NCBI GenBank assembly: GCA_023091665.1
Contig: JALJCQ010000009.1
Location: 1,054,001-1,118,000, forward strand
Reading direction: 5' to 3'
Source of the DNA: Pythium myriotylum
Taxonomy: Eukaryota; Oomycota; Peronosporomycetes; Pythiales; Pythiaceae
DNA: 64,000 nucleotides
Shown piece after piece: positions 41,283-50,651 of this stretch. Under the pieces are notes generated by a model that saw only the letters and a list, made by a program, of their open reading frames with translations, had not been told where the DNA came from and searched no databases. The position numbers were made by a program, and so were the translations under genes. Numbering within the stretch: position 1 is the first letter of the stretch; every line of letters starts with the position of its first letter.

Positions 41283-43107
41283 ATGCGCCTCGGCCAACGC
41301 GGGTTTGTGCTCTTAGTCACCCTTCTCCTGATCATCGCAGCGTTCGGGAAGGTGATTCGTGCACGTGAAGCTCAGGGTGATGGGCGATCCGAGTTTGTGC
41401 GCGTCGTCGTGGTCGGCGCGACGGGGGACTTGGCGGCAAAATATCTCTGGGCTGCGTGCTTTCGACTTGCACTGAAGACACACTTGACGCAGAACCGAAG
41501 AGTCCTCTTCGTTGCAGCAGCTAGAGAGCCGAAAGACGCTGGAAACCAATGGAAGACCGATTTTTTCTCGTCTGAGTGGGTGCGGAACGTGTGCGGAGAT
41601 TCGTCGAGCGTTGACGCAGACGAGTGTCGCGCATTCTACATGAACGAATTCATTCCAAACATCCAGTACGCGACACTTGGGACTAGTGATGACTACGTGC
41701 AGCTGTCCACCATGCTCAAGGGTGATGACATCGATCTCGAGATGGCTGGTCTGTCAGAATTCGGTCGACTCGTGTACCTCGCTATCCCTCCTCGAGCTTT
41801 TCTATCAGTACGTGACAACTGCTTGGAATTTTGCCTGCACGAAGCACTTATCCAATTGCTCTCCAGGCTTCTCAACTCTTATCGACACATCTTCGACCAA
41901 CTAATCCGAGTGCATTCTTCCGAGTCGTGATCGAGAAACCCTTCGGGAATGACCTTGACTCGGCGAAACAACTTGCAACAGGCTTACGCAAAGTTCTAAG
42001 GGTAGGCACTCCTACGCTTGGCAGCCTTTTTACAGGTCTAATTCAACGCTGTATGTAATCAAGGATGAAGAGATGCTGCTCATGGATCACTACGCAGCCA
42101 AGCCCGGAGTCCGTGTCATTGAGCCGTTCATCCTCGGAAACCCGAGGACGCTCGCTCGTGTTTGGAACGGTAACTTCATCAATCACATTGAAATCACGAT
42201 GACAGAGACAGAGACTTGTGAACATCGCCTCGACTACTTTGATCGGTAAAGTTTTCTCTGATAAACTTGGGTTTCTGCATGCTGAGCACGATTCTGCAGG
42301 AACGGTATTATTCGCGATGTTATGGCGAATCACCTCTTACTTCTCCTTGGTGCGATTGTATCGCCATCATTTCAGCATTGCGAAGGTGCCAGGGGCGACT
42401 ACACTACTCTGTGCACAAGCAAGTTCGCAGAGTTTCTTGACTCTGTGATACCAGAGGGTGATACCAAGGTCGGGCAATATGACAACTACGGTGCCGGAAG
42501 TCTTCACAGCAACGCCAGTACCAATAGTCGAAGTTCTACTGCAACCGCTGCATTAACACGACTTCGTAGCACGATCGATCCTTGGTCAGGAACATTGATC
42601 ACCATCTCAGCGGCGAAAGCCACTAACGTCAGGAAGGTCGACATTCGCGTCACCTTCAAGCAAGATCCCGTCGTACACGACAATGGCACCCCATGTTCAA
42701 TTCAATTCGTCGTCCAAGAAGGTCCCAAGTCTGCGGGCGAGCGTATTGTAGTTCGATGCTCGAGTCTCGGTGAGTTAAAGGTCCCTAGTTCGTGGTCCCT
42801 TGCCGAAGCTGCAACGTACGTTCGCGAACGCGAGCAGCCGTTGAGATGGGGACTCGGAAATCCAATCTCTGCCTACGACACGCTCTTGGATGACGCTGCT
42901 CATGGCCGAAGTGATCGCTTTATGAATGTTGACGAAGTTCTTGCGTCGTGGGGGCTCTGGTCTCCCATTGTAGCTGCAGCTGAGAGTTACTCACACAGTG
43001 CGATTGTGCGGTACGCTGTTGGTGCGACTTCATGGCTAGGACAGCACGACCCCTCCTCGCAGACATGCCAGTTTTCAGACGGTAGCACGTGCTCTATTCC
43101 GAGATGA
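41283..43107 (+). CDS. Glucose-6-phosphate dehydrogenase-like protein, secretory (H6PD-like)
   Basis: An NADP-dependent hexose-6-phosphate dehydrogenase fold with an N-terminal hydrophobic helix (FVLLVTLLLIIAAFG), suggesting ER lumen as for animal H6PD. Visible motifs: GATGDLAAKYL (dinucleotide site), FRVVIEKPFGND, MDHYAAKPGV with the catalytic His, NHIEITMTETE, and RNGIIRDVMANHLLLLL. Exons: 41283-41807, 41867 to ~41998, ~42040-42245 and 42300-43107. The second intron is unresolved: GT/AG ends near 42002/42034 would give a 34-bp intron that breaks phase, so an indel or a non-standard splice is possible. The active-site segment has KDEEMLLMDHY where typical G6PDH has YRIDHY. Catalytic competence is uncertain. 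Confidence 0.72.
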
Positions 43108-43927
43108 TCGGTTTGACAAAGTTGTCACCGTAGAGGTGACTCAAATATCGAGCAGCGTGTGCTGGGCATTTCGCTTCGAAGTCGTTGAAACGGCAAGTCC
43201 GGGTTGGAAGGATCCATCCTTCAGAAATACTAAACAGCTTTAAAGTCGCACCTTTGGCTCCTGTTATGGAAGGGCAGTTGGCGCAATTGGTGAAGTGGGC
43301 CGACGGTGGTGGGCCGAGAAGTCTCAGCTGCTCCTGAGTCTCGTCGAAGACGACAAAGTCGAGATAGAATCCAAATCGCTTCTCAACCAGGCGGGCAGGG
43401 ATATCGCGATTGTTCATTTTGTGAAGCTGTCCTTGGAACACGTTCAGCTCGTAACCTTCTGGCAAAGCTATCGTCGGCTTTGATCGCAACACGTCGAAGC
43501 CTTCGACCATGACAGCCACGTTCCCCGTAAGATCCGAGAACTCGGCATCACCGGTGCGATGCTGGCTCCGCAGTGTGGCGCCATCTAGCCAATACGTGAT
43601 CCCGAGGCGTTCAGCTAAGCTCGCAGCCTCGTAGACAAGCTCGACCAACGCGCGTTGGCGGTCTCGCACCGTCACACATTTCGTGGAGGCGGCGGTGAAG
43701 CGTCGATCCCGATGGTCCGTTGAGAGACACTGGCGGACGTTGGGCGAGCCCTGGACGTTGCGCATGACGTCCACGTTGTGGAGCGCCGTCTCATCGATCG
43801 ACGGCGCGTGCAGCACAAAGTACGAGAGCGCGAGCACCTCGAAGAGCACGATGCTCGCGATCCAGAGCTGGCGACCGGACCAGCCCATCCTTGCTGCGCT
43901 CGTGAGCAGCTCAAGTGGTCTCTTCAT
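43094..43927 (-). CDS. LicD/fukutin-like type II membrane protein
   Basis: 277 aa, intronless. A short basic N-terminus and a signal-anchor helix (LWIASIVLFEVLALSYFVL, ~25-44) place the rest in the Golgi or ER lumen. The luminal part has the LicD/FKRP pattern: ERLGITYWLDGATLRSQHRTG followed by ...VAVMVEGFDVL, a region that in relatives carries D-x-D metal ligands. Here the expected acidic pair is weak (NVAVMVEG), so nucleotidyl/phospho-transfer activity is uncertain. Two Cys pairs (TNCANCPS; TCRFNDFEAKC) may form disulfides. Its 3' end overlaps the G6PDH-like gene by 14 bp, and its ATG is 51 bp from that of FANCL. Confidence 0.62.
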   Translation of the reverse strand: MKRPLELLTSAARMGWSGRQLWIASIVLFEVLALSYFVLHAPSIDETALHNVDVMRNVQGSPNVRQCLSTDHRDRRFTAASTKCVTVRDRQRALVELVYEAASLAERLGITYWLDGATLRSQHRTGDAEFSDLTGNVAVMVEGFDVLRSKPTIALPEGYELNVFQGQLHKMNNRDIPARLVEKRFGFYLDFVVFDETQEQLRLLGPPPSAHFTNCANCPSITGAKGATLKLFSISEGWILPTRTCRFNDFEAKCPAHAARYLSHLYGDNFVKPIISE

Positions 43928-43978
43928 GTTGCTCGAAGGTGGAGATTGACCAACACGATTGTTGCTCGAGAGGCAAAA

Positions 43979-45310
43979 ATGGCGCCAAGCTCGCTCGTGG
44001 TCCCCGAGGACGCGGCGCTGACGCGCTTCGCCGGCTTCGTGCGCGTGGGCGACGACGAGTTCAAAGTGGCGATCTCCCACGTGCGCTATGCGGCGCCGGA
44101 CTCGGCGGGCAAGTCGCTGCCGCGGATGCTCTTCGATCGCGCGCGCGTCGACGCCGAGCCGCCGTTGGCCGCGCTGCTCCAGCCCCACGAGCACACGCTC
44201 AAGGTACGCTGCCCATTTGCGACGCGGTGGGAAACCGGAGCTTTTTTTTTGTTGTTGATGAAGGATGTATGCCAGGTGCGCCTTCTCCAGGCGTCGTCGC
44301 TCGAAGGATTCTTGCGCGAGCTCGAAGAGCTGGTCGCGGTGAGCGCGGCGCCGTCAGTCTTGCGCCCGAACGCAAGCAACACGCTTCCAGATGCCGAGTA
44401 CTACAATCGACTGATGGAAGAGATTGACGCTGTCGGATGGCGCTCGCTAGCGCATCTCAGCGACGACTTGCGCGTCGTGGAGCTCCAGGCGAACGACGCC
44501 GCCGGTCGCAGCCACACGATCCGCGTGGAACTCGCAGCAGACTATCCCCTGACAGCCCCACGCTGTGCGGTTGACGCACCGGAGGAGTTCAAGCTCAACT
44601 GGCCGTTGGCCAAGTCAGCAAATGCCTACAGTGGGCGCCGGGCAACGACTCCGGCCGATCGACCGACCCTGAAGACGATTCTCGACCAGTTTGAGACCTT
44701 TCTCAATGAGTACCAGGCCTTCTGGAACGTCTTGGACGAGATAGACGCGTGCTGCTGCGTGCTCGAGCCACAGCATCCCTCCAGAGCCACTGGCCGCCGC
44801 CGACTTGCCATTCAACGACACGTGTCGGTGCAAGTTGAAGTGGATCCGACGCATCCCCGCAGCGCTTGTGAGCTCAAGTTTTTCGGTAGTGAGGCCACAG
44901 TCGCACCGCTTCGAGAGCGATGGAGCGACCACTTGTTTGAATGGGAAGATCACCGATCGCTCCCACAAAACCTCGAGATTCTGCTTGACGTGGAGCTCCC
45001 GTCTCCCAAGACCGCCAAGACCGAGGAGTTCGCTCTCGAGTGTGGCATTTGCTACACATATCGACTTGAGATCGCAACAAGAGCGGCTGAGGATGCAACG
45101 ACTTCAGACACCGAGACAGCTACATCCAATGGCGTTCAGACGATGATCCCTGATCGTCTCTGCGAGAACCCCAAGTGCAACCGTCCGTTTCACGAGAAGT
45201 GCCTCTTTGAATGGCTCAAAGCCCTTCCAACAGCACGGCAGTCATTCAGCACGGTCTTTGGCGAGTGCCCGTACTGTCGAGAAGCAATCGGCGCAAAGTT
45301 TGTCGCGTGA
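43979..45310 (+). CDS. FANCL-like E3 ubiquitin ligase (Fanconi anaemia pathway)
   Basis: The RING-type ligase that monoubiquitinates FANCD2/FANCI during interstrand crosslink repair. The C-terminal RING is diagnostic: CGICYTYRLE, then LCENPKCNRPFHEKCLFEWL, SFSTVFGECPYCREAI. Upstream lie ELF-like and UBC-RWD (URD) regions (ADYPLTAPRCAVDAPEEF, FWNVLDEID). A 72-bp GT..AG segment at 44204-44275 is probably an intron (CTCAAG/GTGCGC junction). Its length is a multiple of three and it has no stop, so retained transcripts would add 24 residues. Spliced length is ~419 aa, near the ~375 aa of animal FANCL. Confidence 0.87.
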   Translation: MAPSSLVVPEDAALTRFAGFVRVGDDEFKVAISHVRYAAPDSAGKSLPRMLFDRARVDAEPPLAALLQPHEHTLKVRCPFATRWETGAFFLLLMKDVCQVRLLQASSLEGFLRELEELVAVSAAPSVLRPNASNTLPDAEYYNRLMEEIDAVGWRSLAHLSDDLRVVELQANDAAGRSHTIRVELAADYPLTAPRCAVDAPEEFKLNWPLAKSANAYSGRRATTPADRPTLKTILDQFETFLNEYQAFWNVLDEIDACCCVLEPQHPSRATGRRRLAIQRHVSVQVEVDPTHPRSACELKFFGSEATVAPLRERWSDHLFEWEDHRSLPQNLEILLDVELPSPKTAKTEEFALECGICYTYRLEIATRAAEDATTSDTETATSNGVQTMIPDRLCENPKCNRPFHEKCLFEWLKALPTARQSFSTVFGECPYCREAIGAKFVA

Positions 45311-45393
45311 GAGTCTCCATACACTGAACTATTTATGCTTGTTTTCTCGAGCGCGTACATGCCCTACGCCTACAGTTGTGTCGCCTATCTAGT

Positions 45394-47244
45394 CTAGTCA
45401 TCCATGTCCGCCACTTCGGTGACCTTGCGGCTGGAGCCCCGCGCCGGCATCTCGAAAGACCCCAAGAGACCGAGCCCGTCACTTGAGTTTCCTTCGCGGT
45501 TCCCACCGCGTCGACCTCCGCGAGGTCGGTCTTCAGAGTCTTCGCCTCGACGGTTCCTGCCACCTTTCCCGTACGGATGTGCGCGAGCCGAGTTGCGCGA
45601 CTGATTGTTCGAGTCGCGGTGGCCACGCCCACGTTGCTGCGGGTGCGAGCGTCGTGCGTGGTACTTCTTGTTCTTCTCCGGCGGGAAATCGTCGGTCGTC
45701 GCGCGACGCAGCAACAGACGCCAACGCTTGTCTTTCGCCTGCGTCGCACTGCCAATATCGTTACCGTATCGCCACTGCGACCGGTTGAAAGATTCATCCG
45801 GAACCTCAGCGGGCTCGTTGGCCGTAGCGGCGGGGGTTTCGCTGCTGGTGGTGGTCGCAGAGGGATCCAAATCAGCATCCATGTCAACGTCCGCATCTGG
45901 ATCTGCTGGCTTTGGCGCTGCATCGGGGACAGTCCCGGCGTTGATCAGCTCACGTGCCTTCTTCCCCTTGATCGTTTGCGGGGGCACTTCCTTGCTAAGC
46001 GCGATCAAGGCACGCCCAGCCGTCCCTGCGTCCTCGAACACGACCGTGCACGAGCTGTCGTTGATCCACTCGACGTACCAAGGGCCGTACCCAGTGAAGT
46101 ATTCCATCACGTCGTTGGTGCGAACTTGCTGAAAATTCTCGTCCAGCGAGTACACGTGGATGGCGTCGTCTCGGAACTCGACCATCGTGTCGGTCTTGAC
46201 GTCACAACGCTCCTCCCGCACCTTTCGAGACGCCGGTTTGAGCTTCATCGCGCCGTTCAGCTTCGGATTGGCATCAGGATCAAGTCCGAACTTGATAGCA
46301 CGCTCACGAAGCTTTTGCTTCTCGGCCTCGCGTTGCGCCCACTCCTCTTGCGTCATGCCCTCGGTCAGAGCTCGCACAGCGTCGGTCGAGAATTCGACGC
46401 CGAACTTGGGAGTGTCGAAGCGCTTCATGCGCGCCTCACGCTTTGAGATTTCGCTCTCGCTTGCAAGATCAAAGCCCGTGGCGAAGCCACGCTCCGTTGC
46501 GCCCGTGCGCTGGAGACGGCGGATGACTTTCGGATCGAGAAACTTCTTGAGGTCAGGGGCAATGAACTCGCCGCCAAACCTGGAGACGCGCTTCTGGATC
46601 ACTTCGTACTCGCGCTCGTACTCGGCGCGCTGCTCCGGCGCAAGCAGGTCCTCGTCTCCATACGGATCTCCACGCACGATCAGGCGCGGCGTCCACTGCT
46701 CCACCGGCAGCGGTTCGTCCGTGATGAACTCGACCTTGAAGTTGCGCACGGTCGCGCCCTGGTTCCACGTCGTCAGCGCCACCTGGTGCACGGCGACGGG
46801 CTCCTTCGGGTCGACACATCGCATCACCGGATCCACGCCGACCTGCTTGCCGATGCCGGCGACGATGCTGCCCTGCTGGACGACGACCCAGTACGGGATG
46901 AAATGGTCTCCCGAGAGCGTGCGTCCGCTGAAGACGCCGGCGAGGTCGATCTCGCGGCCGCCGGCCACGAACTTGCGCACGGCGACTTCGGTGTTGCCGC
47001 TGAAGCCCAGCGCGAGCTCGTAGCGCCACTGCGGCTTGCCGACGGCCGCGAAGCCGACGCGCAAGTCCTCCTTGGCCGTCGCCTCGAACTGCACGATCAG
47101 CGCGCCGTCGGGCGCCGCAACTTCGGGCGCCGCGTCGCCCTCGCTCGGCGCGGCCGTCGGCGCGTCCACGGCGCTGCGCCAGCCCTTGTAGCGGCCGAAA
47201 AGCGCGCCGAGAGCGAGCGAGTCGGGCGCCTCTGAGGAGCTCAT
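45394..47244 (-). CDS. NCBP3-like cap-binding protein with an N-terminal FAMeT-type domain
   Basis: 616 aa, intronless. Residues ~45-165 resemble the farnesoic acid O-methyltransferase-like ligand domain (VQFEATAKEDLRVGFAAVGK; WVVVQQGSIVAGIG). Residues ~375-450 match the RRM-like core of nuclear cap-binding subunit 3: AIHVYSLDENFQQVRTNDVM, then YGPWYVEWINDSSCTVVFED and GTAGRALIAL. The C-terminal 150 residues are acidic then Arg/Gly-rich (RGGRRGG), typical of mRNP proteins. NCBP3 takes part in mRNA export with the cap complex. ATG 47242-47244 is chosen; the frame is open upstream, but the extra sequence is implausible (poly-C tract). Divergent from the ALDH9-like gene. Confidence 0.75.
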   Translation of the reverse strand: MSSSEAPDSLALGALFGRYKGWRSAVDAPTAAPSEGDAAPEVAAPDGALIVQFEATAKEDLRVGFAAVGKPQWRYELALGFSGNTEVAVRKFVAGGREIDLAGVFSGRTLSGDHFIPYWVVVQQGSIVAGIGKQVGVDPVMRCVDPKEPVAVHQVALTTWNQGATVRNFKVEFITDEPLPVEQWTPRLIVRGDPYGDEDLLAPEQRAEYEREYEVIQKRVSRFGGEFIAPDLKKFLDPKVIRRLQRTGATERGFATGFDLASESEISKREARMKRFDTPKFGVEFSTDAVRALTEGMTQEEWAQREAEKQKLRERAIKFGLDPDANPKLNGAMKLKPASRKVREERCDVKTDTMVEFRDDAIHVYSLDENFQQVRTNDVMEYFTGYGPWYVEWINDSSCTVVFEDAGTAGRALIALSKEVPPQTIKGKKARELINAGTVPDAAPKPADPDADVDMDADLDPSATTTSSETPAATANEPAEVPDESFNRSQWRYGNDIGSATQAKDKRWRLLLRRATTDDFPPEKNKKYHARRSHPQQRGRGHRDSNNQSRNSARAHPYGKGGRNRRGEDSEDRPRGGRRGGNREGNSSDGLGLLGSFEMPARGSSRKVTEVADMDD

Positions 47245-47540
47245 CTCGGTCTCGCGCTCGCTGGCTTGATCTCTTGAAACAGCCCCAAAATGATACAACC
47301 ACCGAGGGAGGAATATCCATTTATTACTCGAAATATCGATATTTTGCCCCCCCCCAAAAAAGTATATGACCATCACTCTGCAATACCGGTTCCTATTATA
47401 ACCGCTCGCACCATGTCGCAGATTTACGTGCTCAAAAAGCGACTCTGTGTTTTTCTGGCGAGCAGCTCAAGATCACTTGGCGGCGACGCTCCATTCCGCG
47501 ACTTGCAGCGCGCCCGACGAACGAGAAGACCACGCACACA

Positions 47541-49037
47541 ATGGCGAAGCGAGCGGTGCGCACGGTGCAGTCGCTCGTGCACGGAAAGGCGCTCCCGCCC
47601 TCGAGAACGAGCGCGCCCAAGTTCACGCTGCTCAACGCCGCGACGGCGCAGCCAGAGACCGAGTTCCACGCCGTCGACGCGAGCCACGTGGCCACGGCAG
47701 TCGACTCGGCGCACGAGGCCCAGCGCGAGTGGGCCAAGCTGTCGCCGGCGCAGCGCGGCGCGATCCTGCGACGCGCCGCCGATATCCTCACGAGCAAGAA
47801 CCAGCACATCGCCGAGCTCGAGACCATCGACACGGGTCGCCCCATCGCCGAGACAACGATTGTGGACGTGCAGAGCGCGGTGGACTGTCTTAACTACTAT
47901 GGCGGCGTCGCTCCGTCCGTGGGTGGCCAGCACTTGGATTTGCCCGGTGGCAGCTTCGCATACACGCGCCGCGAACCACTCGGGGTGACTGCGGGCATCG
48001 GCGCGTGGAACTACCCGCTGCAGAGCGCAGCGTGGAAGTCTGCGCCGGCGCTGGCGTTCGGCAACTCTATGGTCTTCAAGCCTAGTGAGGAGACGCCACT
48101 GTCGGCTCTGCAACTCGCCGAGGCGTACCTCGAAGCGGGCGTTCCACCTGGCGTGTTCAACGTGGTACTCGGTGCTGGCGAGACGGGCGACGCGCTTGTG
48201 ACTCACAAGGACGTGGCCAAAGTGTCATTCACAGGCTCTGTCGCAACTGGCAAACGTGTCTACGCACGCGCGGCCGAATCGCTGAAAAAGGTCACCATGG
48301 AGCTCGGCGGCAAATCGCCGCTGATTGTTTTCGAGGACGCCGACCTCGAGGAGGCAGTGAGCGGTGCAATGATGGCCAACTGGTACTCGTCGGGTCAAGT
48401 CTGTTCCAACGGCACGCGCGTGTTTGTGCATCGCAAGATCTACGATGCGTTCGTCAAGCGGCTCCATGAGCGGACGCTCAGGCTTCGTATCGGCGATCCA
48501 CTCGACCCGACGACCGACGTGGGGCCGATGATCACGGAGAAGCACATGCACAAGGTCATGGAGTATATTGAAGCGGGTAAGCGAGGCGGCGCGACGCTGC
48601 TTCCAGGCGGAGGCGAACGTATCGTGCCTGGTGGTAACGCTGCGTTCCAGAACGGCTACTTCCTTACCCCAGCGATCTTCACGGACTGTCAAGACGACAT
48701 GACAATCGTGAAGGAAGAGGTGTTTGGCATGCTCATGAGTGTACTGGTCTTTGATGACGAGGAAGAAGTCGTTGTGCGTGCCAATGACACACCGTTCGGT
48801 CTATCGGGCGGCGTGTTCACCAAGGACGTGAGGCGCGCTCATCGAGTTGTCGCGAATCTGCAGGTCGGCACTTCGTGGATCAACAACTACAATCTTGCAC
48901 CAGTCGAGACACCGTGGGGAGGCTTCAAGAAGTCTGGCATCGGGCGCGAGAACGGCACAGCCGGCGTGGAGGCCTGGACGCAGCTCAAGTCTGTGTACGT
49001 CGAGATGGGCGACGTCTGGTGTCCGTACCCCCAGTAA
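47541..49037 (+). CDS. Betaine/4-trimethylaminobutyraldehyde dehydrogenase (ALDH9-like)
   Basis: 498 aa, intronless. NAD-dependent oxidation of aldehydes such as betaine aldehyde. Catalytic residues visible: Cys288 in SSGQVCSNGTR, Glu254 in VTMELGGKSP, Asn157 in GAWNYPL, and the NAD motif FTGSVATGKRV. The C-terminal KSGIGRENGTAGVEAWTQLK is characteristic of BADH/ALDH9 enzymes. The N-terminal ~25 residues are basic and Ser/Ala-rich, possibly a mitochondrial signal. A function in glycine-betaine (osmoprotectant) or carnitine metabolism is inferred from family. The GWG array starts 128 bp downstream. Confidence 0.9.
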   Translation: MAKRAVRTVQSLVHGKALPPSRTSAPKFTLLNAATAQPETEFHAVDASHVATAVDSAHEAQREWAKLSPAQRGAILRRAADILTSKNQHIAELETIDTGRPIAETTIVDVQSAVDCLNYYGGVAPSVGGQHLDLPGGSFAYTRREPLGVTAGIGAWNYPLQSAAWKSAPALAFGNSMVFKPSEETPLSALQLAEAYLEAGVPPGVFNVVLGAGETGDALVTHKDVAKVSFTGSVATGKRVYARAAESLKKVTMELGGKSPLIVFEDADLEEAVSGAMMANWYSSGQVCSNGTRVFVHRKIYDAFVKRLHERTLRLRIGDPLDPTTDVGPMITEKHMHKVMEYIEAGKRGGATLLPGGGERIVPGGNAAFQNGYFLTPAIFTDCQDDMTIVKEEVFGMLMSVLVFDDEEEVVVRANDTPFGLSGGVFTKDVRRAHRVVANLQVGTSWINNYNLAPVETPWGGFKKSGIGRENGTAGVEAWTQLKSVYVEMGDVWCPYPQ

Positions 49038-49165
49038 ATCGGGAAGCCGATACGAAACGCAAAGACAGCATATTTTTCCCCTTCAATTGTCATTTTTGTG
49101 GTTGATTAGCGAGAGCCTGCAACAACTCATAGCTCAAAGACCGAACTGATACTTCTTACTGCAAA

Positions 49166-49627
49166 CTAGCAATAGAAGAGCCCACCGTAAGCGAGACCGA
49201 GGCCACATCCACCGCCCCACAAGCCCGCCCCAAACGCGTTCCAGTACCCCAACGGATACGCCCAGCCGCCCAGACCGCCACACGAGTACCCGAAACGGTA
49301 CGGCCCGAAGCCGCCCCAACCGCCCCAGCCTCCCCAGCCTCCCCACCTGAGACCTCCCCAGCCGCCGCCACCGACACCCAGTCCCAGTCCCCACTGTTCC
49401 TGGTGGGATGCCGTCGTGGTCACGTCGCTTGTCTTCATCTGGATGGGCTCGGTCGTCCCCGTCAGCACGATCCCGGCCGGGATGTCTGTCATCTTGGCCG
49501 CCTCGAACGCTTCTTGAGGAGTGATGACCTTCCGGATGTTTTCGCTGCCACTCGTGGCGACGTCAGCTCCATTCGCGAGTCCAACGAGAAGGCAGGTAGC
49601 CAGTGCCGCGACCGTGGTAGTCTTCAT
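49166..49627 (-). CDS. Secreted GWG protein, type C (flipped pair)
   Basis: 153 aa. Signal peptide MKTTTVAALATCLLVGLANG, a short variable region, then EAFEAAKMTDIPAGIVLTGT-TEPI and the GWG module with GLRWGG. In all later units type C is on the plus strand; here it is on the minus strand. Thr3 differs from Ile3 of the other type C copies. The left flank at 49130-49165 is unique sequence. Confidence 0.88.
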   Translation of the reverse strand: MKTTTVAALATCLLVGLANGADVATSGSENIRKVITPQEAFEAAKMTDIPAGIVLTGTTEPIQMKTSDVTTTASHQEQWGLGLGVGGGGWGGLRWGGWGGWGGWGGFGPYRFGYSCGGLGGWAYPLGYWNAFGAGLWGGGCGLGLAYGGLFYC

Positions 49628-50192
49628 GACTTGGTGGGTAGCGATCGAGAGAAGCGAAGATGCGTTCTGGCGAGTCGGTGAGTCGGTGAGTAGGAGGATG
49701 GCCTTGGGTAGTTAACCAGTCGGTCGCAGATTGCGGAGTGAGTCAGTTTTGTCGGGGCTGGGGCCAAGGCGGAGACCTCGCCGCCAGAGAGGTCCTAGAG
49801 CTCGCAAAGACGAAGGTCGTAACCGAGGATCAGTGCGCGCGTGTAAGAAAGCTCACGGTTCTGTTCTAGTGTTAGACTCTCTATTGACTAGTCCTGGAAA
49901 GCTACTCCGCGGACGTCGACGCGCATTTTCGTTTCCGAGAGTTCGGCGGCTTGATGCCGTCGAGCGATCCATCAATCACGAACGATCGGCGGAGTGAAAT
50001 TGTTCGGATTCGAAAGGACACGATCAGGCATGGCAGCGCGTGTAGTGTGTTCGGCCGTGATCCTCGACAATCTCGTTTGCTCATCGCTCACTCACTCACT
50101 CACTTCGCATCGTGCGACCCAAGACGCAAGTCTCCCAGCTCCTCAGCAGCCACTACTACTACTACTACTGCTACGACCAAGCTCCATCGACC
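49628..50192. promoter_or_regulatory. Shared divergent promoter, type C/type D (inverted orientation)
   Basis: 565 bp, the reverse complement of the segments at 52701, 55763, 58664 and 61537. Contains an ACTC run (~50088-50103) and a CTA run (~50152-50169) in the type D leader. Confidence 0.65.
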
Positions 50193-50651
50193 ATGAAGTT
50201 CTCTATTCTCGCCACGACGACAGCCTGTCTCGCCATGGGCGTCGCCCACACCGTCCGGGCAGCGGACGCCAATCTTCCTGTCGCGAGCCTCCCGACGCCG
50301 GACGAAGCGTTCGAGGCGGCCAAGATGACAGACATCCCGGCCGGGATCGTGCTGACGGGGACGACCGAGCCCATCCAGATGAAGACAAGCGACGTGACCA
50401 CGACGGCATCCCACCAGGAACAGTGGGGACTGGGACTGGGTGTCGGTGGCGGCGGCTGGGGAGGTCTCAGGTGGGGAGGCTGGGGAGGCTGGGGCGGTTG
50501 GGGCGGCTTCGGGCCGTACCGTTTCGGGTACTCGTGTGGCGGTCTGGGCGGCTGGGCGTATCCGTTGGGGTACTGGAACGCGTTTGGGGCGGGCTTGTGG
50601 GGCGGTGGATGTGGCCTCGGTCTCGCTTACGGTGGGCTCTTCTACTGCTGA
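50193..50651 (+). CDS. Secreted GWG protein, type D (flipped pair)
   Basis: 152 aa. Signal peptide MKFSILATTTACLAMGVAHT, then a variable region and the segment from EAFEAAKMTD onward that is the same at DNA level as in type C. Carries GLRWGG, like its partner and unlike every other type D copy. Its 3' flank equals that of the plus-strand type C genes in later units. Confidence 0.88.
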   Translation: MKFSILATTTACLAMGVAHTVRAADANLPVASLPTPDEAFEAAKMTDIPAGIVLTGTTEPIQMKTSDVTTTASHQEQWGLGLGVGGGGWGGLRWGGWGGWGGWGGFGPYRFGYSCGGLGGWAYPLGYWNAFGAGLWGGGCGLGLAYGGLFYC

